Assembly: GCF_900142465.1 (NCBI RefSeq)
Contig: NZ_FRAX01000013.1
Span: forward strand, 1 to 64,000
Source: Fibrobacter sp. UWH6
GTDB lineage: Bacteria > Fibrobacterota > Fibrobacteria > Fibrobacterales > Fibrobacteraceae
DNA: 64,000 nt
Reading direction: 5' to 3'
The translations under genes and the position numbers were made by a program. A model generated the notes under the pieces. It had not been told where the DNA came from, did no database searches, and saw only the letters and a program-made list of their open reading frames with translations. Of the stretch, positions 51,464 to 61,014 are shown in pieces (within the stretch, counting starts at the first letter, position 1; each line of letters opens with the position of its first letter).

Positions 51464-53032
51464 ATGAAAAAGATCAAGTTCCAGGATACCTCCTTCCGTG
51501 ATGGTTTCCAGTCTATTTTCGGTGCCCGCGTGTTCGCAAAGGACTTCATGCCGGCTGTTGAAGCTGCATGCCACGCAGGTATCACCCACTTTGAAGCAGG
51601 TGGCGGCGCCCGTTTCCAGGCCCTCTACCAGAACTGCGGCGAAGACGCATTCGACATGATGGACGAATTCCGCCGCGTCGTTGGCCCCAAGGCTCGTCTG
51701 CAGACCCTGGCCCGCGGTATTAACGTTGTGGCTCTGGCACCCCAGCCCCGCGACATGATCAAGCTCCATGCCGACATGTTCAAGAAGCACGGCATGACCC
51801 GTATCCGTAACTTCGACGCTCTCAACGACGTGAACAACCTGATCTACTCCGGTAAGTGCATTACCGAAGCCGGTCTGGAACACGAAGTCGTGGTTACCAT
51901 GATGGAACTTCCTCCGGGATGCGAAGGCGCACACGATGCCGCTTTCTACGAACGCATCCTCAAGAACATCCTGGACGCAGGCGTTCCGTTTGCTTCCGTT
52001 TGCTTCAAGGACGCTTCCGGTACCGCCAACCCCACCAAGGTTTACGAAACCTTCAAGCGCGCTCGTAAGCTCCTGGGCGACGATGTCGAACTCCGCATCC
52101 ACAGCCATGATACCTGCGGTACTGGTGTTGCTCAGTACAAGGCAGCTATCGAAGGTGGCGCAGACGGCGTTGACCTGGCTCGCAAGCCCCTTTCCGGTGG
52201 TACTTCCCAGCCCGACCTGTTCTCCATGTTCCACGCTCTCAAGGGCACCGACTACAAGCTGGCTCTCGGCGAAGACGGTATCGTTGACGATCACATCAAG
52301 GAACTCATGGACGCAAACAACGTCGCCGTTGAATGCCTCAAGGACTACAACTTCCCGCCCGAAGCTCGTCAGATCTCTCCGGACGTGATCTTCTCCCCCA
52401 TGCCGGGTGGCGCACTTACCGCCAACACCCTCATGATGCGCGAAACCAAGACCTTCCACCTGTACGACAAGGTGATCAAGAACATGAGCGAATGCGTGGC
52501 TCGCGGCGGCTTTGCTTCTTCCGTGACCCCGGTTTCTCAGTTCTACTTCCAGCAGGCCTACATGAACACCATCAACGAAAACGCTGGTCGTGATCGTTGG
52601 TTCAAGATGACTGAAGGCTACGGCAAGATGCTCCTTGGCTACCAGGGTAAGACTCCTTGCGAACCGGATCCGGAACTCGTGAAGATCGCAGCAGACCAGT
52701 TCAAGATGGAACCGTTCTCTGTGGCTCATCCGGGCGTTCAGTGCGCAGAAGAAATCCTTGAACCGGGTATTCCGGCTGCAAAGAAGCAGCTTGAAGAAAA
52801 CGGTCTTCCTGTTACCGACGAAAACATCTTCATCGTCGGCTGTCTCCAGACCAAGGCTGGCAATAAGGGTATCGAATTCCTCAAGGGTAACCGCCACATT
52901 GGCGTTCCCAAGAAGGACCCGAACGCAGCACCGGCTGTGGACACCAAGAACATGAAGGCTGGTCAGGCTTCTACTTACCGTATCGCCCTCGGCAACCAGA
53001 GCTGGGACGTTCAGGTAAGCACCCTTAAGTAA
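51464..53032 (+). CDS. Oxaloacetate decarboxylase / pyruvate carboxylase carboxyltransferase subunit
   Basis: 522 residues, AGGAAG before the ATG. HMGL-like TIM barrel: FQDTSFRDGFQSIFGAR at the N terminus, ELRIHSHDTCGTG with metal His, CFKDASGTANP with the catalytic Lys/Asp region and DLARKPLSGGTSQPD. It is followed by the PYC_OADA domain (TEGYGKMLLGYQGKTPCEPD) and a short tail. The biotin-carrier domain present in many relatives is absent, so biotin must sit on another protein. In Fibrobacter such an enzyme would serve oxaloacetate/pyruvate interconversion linked to succinate production. Codon use is very biased, which suggests high expression. Confidence 0.9.
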   Translation: MKKIKFQDTSFRDGFQSIFGARVFAKDFMPAVEAACHAGITHFEAGGGARFQALYQNCGEDAFDMMDEFRRVVGPKARLQTLARGINVVALAPQPRDMIKLHADMFKKHGMTRIRNFDALNDVNNLIYSGKCITEAGLEHEVVVTMMELPPGCEGAHDAAFYERILKNILDAGVPFASVCFKDASGTANPTKVYETFKRARKLLGDDVELRIHSHDTCGTGVAQYKAAIEGGADGVDLARKPLSGGTSQPDLFSMFHALKGTDYKLALGEDGIVDDHIKELMDANNVAVECLKDYNFPPEARQISPDVIFSPMPGGALTANTLMMRETKTFHLYDKVIKNMSECVARGGFASSVTPVSQFYFQQAYMNTINENAGRDRWFKMTEGYGKMLLGYQGKTPCEPDPELVKIAADQFKMEPFSVAHPGVQCAEEILEPGIPAAKKQLEENGLPVTDENIFIVGCLQTKAGNKGIEFLKGNRHIGVPKKDPNAAPAVDTKNMKAGQASTYRIALGNQSWDVQVSTLK

Positions 53033-53091
53033 TAGCCGCAGACTGCTGCTCGCCAAGCCGACGCAAGTCGGCTACGGCAGTTCTAACAAGA

Positions 53092-53122
53092 AGCCCCGCG
53101 ATTCAACTCGCGGGGTTTCTTG
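53092..53122 (+). terminator. Terminator after the carboxyltransferase gene
   Basis: CCCCGCGA-TTCAAC-TCGCGGGG then TTTCTTGTTTTTT. It may also serve the convergent gene ending at 53157. Confidence 0.85.
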
Positions 53123-53156
53123 TTTTTTATTCTTGTTTTTGTTCTTGTTAATTATT

Positions 53157-53960
53157 CTAGAACGTGAAGGTTTTACCCGCATACAGGGTAAGGCCCAGCA
53201 GGTCTTCGTAGGCGGCGCCACCAAAGAATCCAGTGGGGTGGCTGTAGGTCAGCTTAACGCTACCAAGCCAGTCTTCCGGGTCGCCCTTGAAATAGGTATC
53301 CACTTCGGCCACCACGTTGCCGTACTGCCCCTGCTTGCCCAGGTGGGCGCCAAGCCAGACCGCAGAGACAACTCCAAAGCCCACATTCCGATCGACGTCA
53401 TCCATGATCTTTTTCTCACTGAGCTTATCGCGGAGATCGTCGTAGTCAGAGCTACCCTGGTAGAACTGCATTCCGGCACCAAGCCCCATGATCATCAAGG
53501 AACCGGGGTTAAAGTCAGCACCTACAAGAACTCGTTCCTGAACATTCCAGAAGCTGTAGTCCTTCTGGCCTTCCTTAGTAGAGAGCCACTGCCTGTACTT
53601 TTCGTTTTCGCCGTGATTCTTGCAATCACTCTCTGTGCAGGACATGGAAAGGGAACCGCCAAAGGCCCCTGCCGCGGCATTCACAAACAGCGGAGACAAA
53701 GAACCGCCAAAGCGATAAGTCAGGCCCAGGTCGCCACCACCAGACATCACCTTATCCAAGTTGCGGTCTTCTGAATTACGGTTCCAGAAACCGCTAGCAG
53801 ACAAAGTCACCTTCTGGGAGTCGTCATTTCCATCGACTCGATGATCCAGGGGGACTGGCATCAGGGAAGCCCCCATAGAGCGAGCCTTGGGAAGAAGGCA
53901 GCCGGTCAAGTTCAACGACAGTGCAGCCATGGTAACCATGGCGATGGTACTCTTATTCAT
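53157..53960 (-). CDS. Lipoprotein of the cell envelope, unknown
   Basis: 267 residues. Signal peptide with lipobox LNLTGC (Cys about 21). The mature part alternates Gly-rich strands (GGGDLGLTYRFGGSL, LMIMGLGAGMQFYQ, GFFGGAAYEDLLGLTLYAGK) and ends in Phe, the pattern of outer-membrane beta-barrel proteins, which is unusual for a lipoprotein. Function unknown; probably outer membrane. Confidence 0.75.
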   Translation of the reverse strand: MNKSTIAMVTMAALSLNLTGCLLPKARSMGASLMPVPLDHRVDGNDDSQKVTLSASGFWNRNSEDRNLDKVMSGGGDLGLTYRFGGSLSPLFVNAAAGAFGGSLSMSCTESDCKNHGENEKYRQWLSTKEGQKDYSFWNVQERVLVGADFNPGSLMIMGLGAGMQFYQGSSDYDDLRDKLSEKKIMDDVDRNVGFGVVSAVWLGAHLGKQGQYGNVVAEVDTYFKGDPEDWLGSVKLTYSHPTGFFGGAAYEDLLGLTLYAGKTFTF

Positions 53961-54050
53961 TTTTATCTCCTTTTTACATCCCTACGCAATCAAAATCTTG
54001 CCTGTAAAAAAGCATATAAATTTTACATAATTTTATATGCAACACACAAG

Positions 54051-56558
54051 TTATTCTAACAAAATATCCTGGATAACGCAAGATTCCGAAGTTTTCATAC
54101 CTAAAATGGACAATCGGCTTGCAGACAATCCAAAATTAGGCGTAACGCGGGTATCCACAATCAAATCCAGGGGAATCAGGGCCGCACTTGTACCCGCCGG
54201 GGCAAAGTCCCTAAGGCGACGAGCGCCCCCTCGATAGGAATCGAAATACACGGCCGTTTCACTACAAGTACCCTGCTTAAAGGACACCCGCAAGTTTGAA
54301 AATCCCCTCAAGGACTTTGCACTATCAAAGATGATATGGACTCCCCTTTCCGCAGCATCGAAATCAATCTGCAAAGCCTTTTGACCTTGAGCCGTCGGCA
54401 TATAGCGCACCCGGGTAGAAGACAGCCACGGTGTCACCTTGTAAGACGAGTTGGGGTAAATTATGTTGGACTTGATCTGATCCGGTTCAGGCATTTCTAC
54501 ACCGGTCACCACAAGCCTTGGATTCGACAACGCCACACGGCCTCCATCGGAATTCAGCACAAGGCGAATCCACCTGTAGGTGCTGGGGGCATTCCTGCTA
54601 AAGGGCATTTTCCAGCGCAAGGTATGTTTCTTGCCATCGACAGGGACCTTCACTTCGGTCAGCTGAAGCTGGTTGGAATTGTTCTTGCCCTTATGCAGAA
54701 GGAGTTCTGCACGCATCCAGTCATTCTTTGCGTTCTCCACCTTTACATCAACTTCAAAGGAACTCCCTTCCGGAATGTTTTCGCCGTAGTCAAACCAGGC
54801 CACACGATGCCAGCCTGCAGCCAAGTCAAACTTGACGGTACCGCTCTTTTCGGTGGCAGAAGTCTTGTAGTCATACCTGGCATAAGGGAATTTCTTCGTC
54901 TGGGTAAGGCCGGCATTCTTCACGATTGCAGGGATATTGGCATTATCCATGCAGCTGGCCTTCGGAGTAAAATGTTCCGCCAGATAGGCATTACGATATT
55001 CCTTGCGGGCCGTATCATAATCCGCCTTGGCCAATTCACACAGAACCCTCCAAATGTCCGTCTGAATACCCCGGAGAACCGTCGTATCCAACTCGCCCTT
55101 ACTTACAGGAAGTTCAATATGATGGGGTCCCTTTGAATCCTTATAGCGGGGATGTGTCGGATCGACGCCGTAAAAGGCTGTCGCGGTGCTATGGCTACCC
55201 GGCTTTTCAAAATTCAATCCGCTAGACGACTGGCTAAAGGCACACCCCTGGTTCATGGCCATCTTGCCATTACACTTTAAATCCATGGCACTAGCCGTAG
55301 GAATGAAAGTACTCTGGGTCTGATATAGGGTATCAGCATCCCACCCTGTGCTCAAGGAGAAATGAGCCCCGAGGATTTTCATCTTCATACCGCTGGGCAT
55401 GGCATTCAGCATTCCCTTTCTCAGGTTATTATACATCACCTTAGAAAAAGGGTAAGTACTCCCCTGTACGAAATCATATTTGGAATAGCGGACTTCATCT
55501 CTTTTGAAATCTTCGCTAATCTTACGATAAATTCGATTGTAGGAAAGACTCAAAGAATCGCTCCCCGGCGCATACAGGTAACTTTCGGCACGGCCCATTA
55601 CGGTACCCGCCTTCTTAGCCCTGCGATTCAACTTGAAGTAAGTCTTGGAATGGGAAATTTCCTTACCCTTCAGCAGCCCCTGGGCCACAAGAACAGAAGG
55701 GAAGCCCTTGTATTCCGCAGCCTTGCGGTAATCCCCGAAAAGGAATCTGTTCGAAGAGAAATCCTCCTTTACCACCGTAGGCGTAAAAAAGAGGTGCTGA
55801 CTTCGCTTCTCTAGCCTGGCCAACAGCAAGTCCTGGGCACCATCCCCCTGAATTAAATCCCTGAAGGCTTCAGCTTCACTGCTTCCGCCCCTTTCGGCCC
55901 AGAAGTCAATCGTGTAAAGCAGGCTTTTAGGAATTACGGCCCCTTGATGGGGCGAATCCAGCGAGGCAAACAGGCGCACAGGAGCATCAGACGAAGAGCG
56001 GGCAGAATCATACTTGTAGGCACCATAGCGGCCGATAATTCCCCCTTGGCTAATGCCCATAACTACAAAGCCGTCGACAGAACGGTTGGCAAAGCCGAAC
56101 AACTTATTCCTGTTCATGAATTTCATGAGGTCCGTAAAATGTTCGGCATTTTTCTGCAGGGACTGCAGAACCGTTTCCGAGAACTGCACCAGCACAGGGG
56201 TATATCCCAGATCAGAAAGTAGGCTAGAAAGCCCCATCTGACTGGCATCATCCTGAAAACTGGAGAGGGTCCTTTGGTTACCGGGGTCCAGATTGATTCC
56301 GTCGATAATCAGGAAGGGGCGAACCAGATTAAAGCCCAGCTTCTGCCCCGAATTCTGTTCGGCATTGATCACACGGATGCGAACATCGTGCCTAGAGGAA
56401 CTACTGCAGCTTTTTCCGTCGGCATCCACAGGCGCCATGCCATAGGAATCCTTTACGCAAGTACGGCTGCCGTCTTTATAGAAGAACAGGTCCTTTACCG
56501 AGGCAAAAGAAGAGGCCGCGGCAAACAGAAGTGTCGCCATCAACAAGAAGAAACGCAT
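54051..56558 (-). CDS. Secreted alpha/beta-hydrolase-like protein with C-terminal carbohydrate-binding-like region
   Basis: 835 residues with a signal peptide (MRFFLLMATLLFAAASSFA). Residues about 80-260 show a lipase-like fold: FLIIDGINLDPGN, VDGFVVMGISQGGIIGRYG with the nucleophile elbow GISQGG and LFASLDSPHQG. About residues 590-835 are beta-rich (HRVAWFDYGENIPEGSSFEV, TYRWIRLVLNSDGGRV), as in galactose-binding or carbohydrate-binding folds. Its ATG overlaps the upstream stop codon (TAATG), with GGAGGTG before it, so the two secreted proteins are made together. Substrate unknown; the genus lives on plant cell walls. Confidence 0.75.
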   Translation of the reverse strand: MRFFLLMATLLFAAASSFASVKDLFFYKDGSRTCVKDSYGMAPVDADGKSCSSSSRHDVRIRVINAEQNSGQKLGFNLVRPFLIIDGINLDPGNQRTLSSFQDDASQMGLSSLLSDLGYTPVLVQFSETVLQSLQKNAEHFTDLMKFMNRNKLFGFANRSVDGFVVMGISQGGIIGRYGAYKYDSARSSSDAPVRLFASLDSPHQGAVIPKSLLYTIDFWAERGGSSEAEAFRDLIQGDGAQDLLLARLEKRSQHLFFTPTVVKEDFSSNRFLFGDYRKAAEYKGFPSVLVAQGLLKGKEISHSKTYFKLNRRAKKAGTVMGRAESYLYAPGSDSLSLSYNRIYRKISEDFKRDEVRYSKYDFVQGSTYPFSKVMYNNLRKGMLNAMPSGMKMKILGAHFSLSTGWDADTLYQTQSTFIPTASAMDLKCNGKMAMNQGCAFSQSSSGLNFEKPGSHSTATAFYGVDPTHPRYKDSKGPHHIELPVSKGELDTTVLRGIQTDIWRVLCELAKADYDTARKEYRNAYLAEHFTPKASCMDNANIPAIVKNAGLTQTKKFPYARYDYKTSATEKSGTVKFDLAAGWHRVAWFDYGENIPEGSSFEVDVKVENAKNDWMRAELLLHKGKNNSNQLQLTEVKVPVDGKKHTLRWKMPFSRNAPSTYRWIRLVLNSDGGRVALSNPRLVVTGVEMPEPDQIKSNIIYPNSSYKVTPWLSSTRVRYMPTAQGQKALQIDFDAAERGVHIIFDSAKSLRGFSNLRVSFKQGTCSETAVYFDSYRGGARRLRDFAPAGTSAALIPLDLIVDTRVTPNFGLSASRLSILGMKTSESCVIQDILLE

Positions 56559-57826
56559 TATTTCACCTCCACTGCAATATTCTGAGTAACCGTCATATCA
56601 CCATCTGCAAGGCGGACACTCACGCTGTTTTTACCGGCAGAATCGAATTCTACGCGGACCTTTGATTTCAGGGGAACATTCACCCATCTTTTGCCATCGT
56701 GGATTTCTAGAGTCGGAATAGAACTGCGGTTAGTGGCAATAAAATAGGGGTCATAGTAAATTTCAAGTACAGACCCAGAAACCTCTGACGAAGGCACCCC
56801 TGCCAGCAGCGCCCTGCCCGACTCAAAATCAGAAACTTCGCAGGAAGTATCGGCACAGACGCGGTAGGCATAGTCCACATTACCGACGAGGACAGGCATG
56901 ACGCGATTATCATACCCCGCCGTAAATTCCGCCGCCTCGTAGAACAGCGCCTTCGGATTCGCCATGGCGCTATCCCGCAAACGGTTCCGTTCAATCAGAT
57001 ACATACTGTTAAACCAACCTCGGCGAGATTCCTCGGGAGTAAGCTCCGCAGATTCCATAAAGTTCTGGATTTGCAGATGTTCCTGTTCAGCCAATACAAA
57101 GTCGGCGTTGGTGGAGTCGGCGATCTTTACGCGGGATACAGAATCGTAGGCGGCAGAAGTTTCTGTAGCCGCAACGCTCCTGAACCGGGTTTCGCGACGG
57201 GGACTTGCAGGAACCACATCGCTAAAGGAATAGTCCACCACCAATTCCCGGGATTCCTCGTCGGAGTCGCCATCGACCATACCATCAACACCCACGGCAC
57301 AGCTAAAGGCGATGTTATCCAGAACGAGAGTCTCATAGCTGTTGGCGGGAACGTCATAAAGTCCAACGCCAAGCCTCTGGACAAGTCCACCGGCAGAACC
57401 CACAATCGAGGCGACGGGAATTTCCAGGTGGTTCGGCACACCGGCAGACACATTCACATAATGTACCGCGCTAACGCCGAAATCACCCTCCAGCCAGACG
57501 CCCACCTTCCCCGCCCGGGAAGCCGACAGGTCCAAAGACAGGTTGCCTCCAGGAACGTTTACCGGCATGCGATCCAGGACCATGGTTCCGCTCCAGTCGC
57601 CCGCAGAAGCCTTCGCTCCAGAAATGCGGATATACGGCGGGACCAAAGTTCCCATGTTTCCCCAGTTAGCCTTCCACTCCGGAGATTCCGGAAATGTATT
57701 TCCGGCCTCCATCACACCAGATTCGCCACCCTTGTACAAGATGACCTCGTTACAAACCTGCGCAAAGCTCGAAAGAGACAATACGGTCCCAATCAAGGCT
57801 GCGCACCTTGATACCCTATTTTTCAT
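56558..57826 (-). CDS. Secreted protein of unknown function, partner of the hydrolase
   Basis: 422 residues from ATG 57826 with GGAG upstream; 34 extra codons before it are not used. The signal peptide MKNRVSRCAALIGTVLSLSSFA is followed by QVCNEVILYKGG. Residues about 40-180 look like a jelly-roll binding domain (LSLDLSASRAGKVGVWLEGD, VPNHLEIPVASIVGSAGGLV), and the end is beta-rich (WVNVPLKSKVRVEFDSAGKN). No catalytic motif. It is coupled to the downstream hydrolase gene by a one-base overlap, which suggests joint action at the cell surface. Confidence 0.72.
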   Translation of the reverse strand: MKNRVSRCAALIGTVLSLSSFAQVCNEVILYKGGESGVMEAGNTFPESPEWKANWGNMGTLVPPYIRISGAKASAGDWSGTMVLDRMPVNVPGGNLSLDLSASRAGKVGVWLEGDFGVSAVHYVNVSAGVPNHLEIPVASIVGSAGGLVQRLGVGLYDVPANSYETLVLDNIAFSCAVGVDGMVDGDSDEESRELVVDYSFSDVVPASPRRETRFRSVAATETSAAYDSVSRVKIADSTNADFVLAEQEHLQIQNFMESAELTPEESRRGWFNSMYLIERNRLRDSAMANPKALFYEAAEFTAGYDNRVMPVLVGNVDYAYRVCADTSCEVSDFESGRALLAGVPSSEVSGSVLEIYYDPYFIATNRSSIPTLEIHDGKRWVNVPLKSKVRVEFDSAGKNSVSVRLADGDMTVTQNIAVEVK

Positions 57827-58022
57827 GATTTCTCCAAAAGAGAAGTTTTTATCTAGTAGATATAAAGGGTCCGTAAATGAGGCCCAAAAAAAGTCACTCG
57901 GAGTGAACTTGTGTGCAAAGTTAAACAAACAAGATGGAATTGTAAAGAGGATGAGATTGTATTCACAGAAAAAGCAACCGGCTCTCCCAAAAAAAATTTA
58001 TCTTTCTCTGCAGGAGTTTAAC

Positions 58023-59939
58023 ATGAAGAGTGCATTCGGGTTAATTTTATTCAGCGGCATCGTTTCTGCACTTTGGGCTCGCCCTGCAGCCCCTAACGTC
58101 TACAACACTGTAGACAACGGAGATTCCAAGCTCACCCTTGTCAACCATGGTGACGAGCATTATCATTATGCCACCACCCAGGATGGCTACCTGGTGCTCC
58201 CCGACCAATCCGGGACTTACGTTTACGCCGACACCAACGGCAAACCGTCTAACGTTATCGCCCACGACAAGGATTTGAGGCTGCCCTCCGAAAATGAATT
58301 TCTGGAACAGTTAGACGAATCCCAGAAGCAGAATATCCTAAAAAAGCATGAGGCCATTTACGGGGGCCGATTTCCCGACGAAAGTGAACAGCCCGGCGCA
58401 TTGATACTAAGGAGCTCTTCTAGCCCCCAGCCCCTAAACCGCCCTACCCCGCAAAAGTGGGTCTCGGGGGAACGTTACATCCCAACCCTCCTGGTCGGAA
58501 CCACAGACATTCCCCACGCCGACTCCGCCGCCGTCTATGACCTGCTCAACAAGGAAGGCTACAACAAGAACGGCAACATCGGCAGCCTCCGCGATTACTA
58601 CCTCCATTCATCCAACGGTAACCTGGACATTCATTTTGACATCTACCCCCTACCGCTAAACGTGGCACAGACCAGTTTCGGCAGCGGCAGTAATTTCAGC
58701 GAAGGGAATTACACCAAGGCAGGTATTGACGCTTTGGTCAAGCACCCGAACTTCAAGGCCAACGCAAACAAGTACTGCGCCGAAGGCACCACCGTCGACG
58801 GGTTCCTCTTCCTGTTCCCCGGCGAAGAACAAAACGCCCTTAAGCAAAGCGACTACTTCTGGGGGCACAAATACCAGATGATCTACAACGGCGCCGCCAG
58901 CCAGTGGAGCAAGGGTTATACCGCCGGCGGATATACATTCGACGCCTACCTGTTCATCGCCCAGTACCGCGACAATTCCAACAATTCGAAATTGAACGCC
59001 ATGGGAATTTTCGCCCACGAGTTTAGCCATGTGCTGGGTCTCCCCGACATGTACTCCGGCTCCGGAACGAACTTTGTATCGGGCCCCACTCCCTACGATG
59101 TCATGACCCAGGGCATGTACAACGGCAACTGGGAAACGCCGCCCTCGTTCTCCGCCTTCGAACGCGAAGCCATGGGTTGGATGACCATCAAGGAAATGTC
59201 TCCCAATTCCTCGTACGTCATGAGGGACATTTCAAAGATGGAAGCCTTTTCTGTCAGCAACCCAAACCAGAACGACGAATATTACATTGTTGAATACCGC
59301 CCCGCCGTAAAGTACGACGCCTACATCCAAAACAACGGCGTATATGTGTGGTACATCGATTACGATGCATACGCTTTCGAAAACGCAGCGGTCAACAGCA
59401 ACAAGAGCCACCAGCGTGTGGCCATGAACAAGGTCGTTCAAAAGGGCGGTTACTATGCCGACTTCACCTTCGTCAACAAGAGCGGCAGGGCAGGCATTCC
59501 GGGCGTATACAACTTCGTTCTAGAAGGAGACACCCTGGCCTGCTTTACCACCAACTCCGCCATGCCTCTTTCCAAGTGCCCCACGCCGGAGCCCCTTTCC
59601 AGCAGCAGCGGGATTTCTTCTAGCAGTGAGAATCCTTCTGACAGTGAAGTTTCTTCTAGCAGTCAGCAGGCCGAGCCTACTACATCTACAACAGGATTCG
59701 CTCCCACCGTCGCCTCTAGGCTTAAGCTCCACGTAGAAGGTTCTACCCTGCACATCAATACAGCAAGCGCCTCCCCGAAGGAAGTTGCCATTTTCGATAT
59801 GCTGGGGAACAAGATTCTTGCGGAACGTTTCGCAGGAAGGGATTATAGTTTGAACCTTGGAAATCTGGATCACAAGGTCTATATGGTCAGGGTTACCGAA
59901 AACGGAAAGTCCCTCACACAAAAGACATTCGCCTTTTAA
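58023..59939 (+). CDS. M6-family metalloprotease with Ser-rich linker and C-terminal sorting-like tail
   Basis: 638 residues from ATG 58023 with AGGAG upstream; the much longer open frame upstream is not the gene. Signal peptide MKSAFGLILFSGIVSALWA; propeptide-like region to about 130; catalytic motif HEFSHVLGLPDMY (332-344) with the HExxHxxGxxD zinc site of immune-inhibitor-A-type M6 proteases. A Ser-rich linker (about 535-570) leads to a C-terminal domain ending LDHKVYMVRVTENGKSLTQK, similar in layout to type IX secretion sorting domains. Extracellular or surface protease. Confidence 0.9.
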   Translation: MKSAFGLILFSGIVSALWARPAAPNVYNTVDNGDSKLTLVNHGDEHYHYATTQDGYLVLPDQSGTYVYADTNGKPSNVIAHDKDLRLPSENEFLEQLDESQKQNILKKHEAIYGGRFPDESEQPGALILRSSSSPQPLNRPTPQKWVSGERYIPTLLVGTTDIPHADSAAVYDLLNKEGYNKNGNIGSLRDYYLHSSNGNLDIHFDIYPLPLNVAQTSFGSGSNFSEGNYTKAGIDALVKHPNFKANANKYCAEGTTVDGFLFLFPGEEQNALKQSDYFWGHKYQMIYNGAASQWSKGYTAGGYTFDAYLFIAQYRDNSNNSKLNAMGIFAHEFSHVLGLPDMYSGSGTNFVSGPTPYDVMTQGMYNGNWETPPSFSAFEREAMGWMTIKEMSPNSSYVMRDISKMEAFSVSNPNQNDEYYIVEYRPAVKYDAYIQNNGVYVWYIDYDAYAFENAAVNSNKSHQRVAMNKVVQKGGYYADFTFVNKSGRAGIPGVYNFVLEGDTLACFTTNSAMPLSKCPTPEPLSSSSGISSSSENPSDSEVSSSSQQAEPTTSTTGFAPTVASRLKLHVEGSTLHINTASASPKEVAIFDMLGNKILAERFAGRDYSLNLGNLDHKVYMVRVTENGKSLTQKTFAF

Positions 59940-59940
59940 G

Positions 59941-60798
59941 CTAGCTTTCCGATTTTCCGCCCACCTGGAACAACGCAAATTCCATCTGGAACACCTTATC
60001 ACTGCCCTCATCCTCTTCGGCGATGAGGGCAATTTCTTTACGGAAGGCATTGATACGTTCTACGATGCGGTCGTAGCCTTCCTTGCTGATGCCCAGGGTC
60101 AGGCCAGAAATGTGGCGCTTGCCCGGCGGGTCACGGTCGATGGATTCCGCCCCCATCTTGAGGCAATTCTGATGGTAACCGCGAAGGGCCAGCTTTGACG
60201 TACGATCCCCTGTGGTAATGGCGCTTTCTGTAAGCACATACTTGCCGTTCTCATCCTTCTTTATGAGTTGGCATTCTTCCAGCAGCTTTACGGATTGCTT
60301 CGCCTCGTCGGCGGTAATTTTTGGATTCACCTGTTTTGCCAGGGCGGCATAATCCCCGTCGAATCCGAACATGCCGATCAGGCTACGGATAAACAGATGA
60401 CGGGGGTGGGAATAGATCATATACTGGGCATGCCCCAGCATGTGCTGCTTTTCGGCAAAGCGGACCACCTTCATGGCGGCCTGCATCTTTTCGAAAGCCG
60501 CATTGCGGTCGTCAGTGGTTTCGGCCTGGTTGAATTCCACCAGGGCCACGAAAAATTCCGTCTCGTGCTTGCCCAACCGCAGCCCAGACGCCACCTTGGG
60601 AATGCTTTGCTGGCTCAGGTTCTTTTCGCCGTTCATGACGCGGCTAATAAAGTCCTTGGCCTTGAAACCGATCCTGTCAGAAAATACACGCAGGGAGAAG
60701 GCCGGGTTTGCAGCCTTCTTCTGACTGTAATAGTCCCTCAAAAATTCCCGGTAATCCAGGTATTCGAAGACTTTTTTCTGTTTTTGCGGTTCAACCAT
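59941..60798 (-). CDS. TIGR02147-family protein
   Basis: 285 residues from ATG 60798. The family start is VFEYLDYREFLRDYYSQKKA, then NPAFSLRVFSDRIGFKAKDF and ISRVMNGEKNLSQQS, resembling an HTH, followed by the all-helical region with EFFVALVEFNQAETTDDRNA. This paralogous family is described from Fibrobacter and relatives, and function is unknown, possibly regulatory because of the HTH-like N terminus. Its stop lies one base from the convergent M6 protease stop, without a terminator between. Confidence 0.88.
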   Translation of the reverse strand: MVEPQKQKKVFEYLDYREFLRDYYSQKKAANPAFSLRVFSDRIGFKAKDFISRVMNGEKNLSQQSIPKVASGLRLGKHETEFFVALVEFNQAETTDDRNAAFEKMQAAMKVVRFAEKQHMLGHAQYMIYSHPRHLFIRSLIGMFGFDGDYAALAKQVNPKITADEAKQSVKLLEECQLIKKDENGKYVLTESAITTGDRTSKLALRGYHQNCLKMGAESIDRDPPGKRHISGLTLGISKEGYDRIVERINAFRKEIALIAEEDEGSDKVFQMEFALFQVGGKSES

Positions 60799-61014
60799 GC
60801 CCAAAATGTAAGAAAAAGGGGGCAAATGGGGGTATCGGCCAGCGCATTGCCGTTGTCCAGAAACAACGCTAAATGAGGTTCAGTCATAAAACAAGTAGGA
60901 ATATTCCCGCTTTTTGGGTAGATTTATCAATGGTTCAGAGCCGACGAGGTTGGGATGCCCGTTGTCTAGGAACCAGGGATATTTGGGATTTCATAAAAAG
61001 AAAGGTTTAACTTT

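Noticed and set aside
51365-53056. 563-residue minus-strand open frame
   Set aside because: Antisense to the carboxyltransferase gene with strong codon bias; no ribosome site and no protein features.
57543-58022. Extended N terminus of the M6 protease
   Set aside because: It overlaps the divergent secreted-protein gene; the ATG at 58023 has a good ribosome site and is followed at once by a signal peptide.
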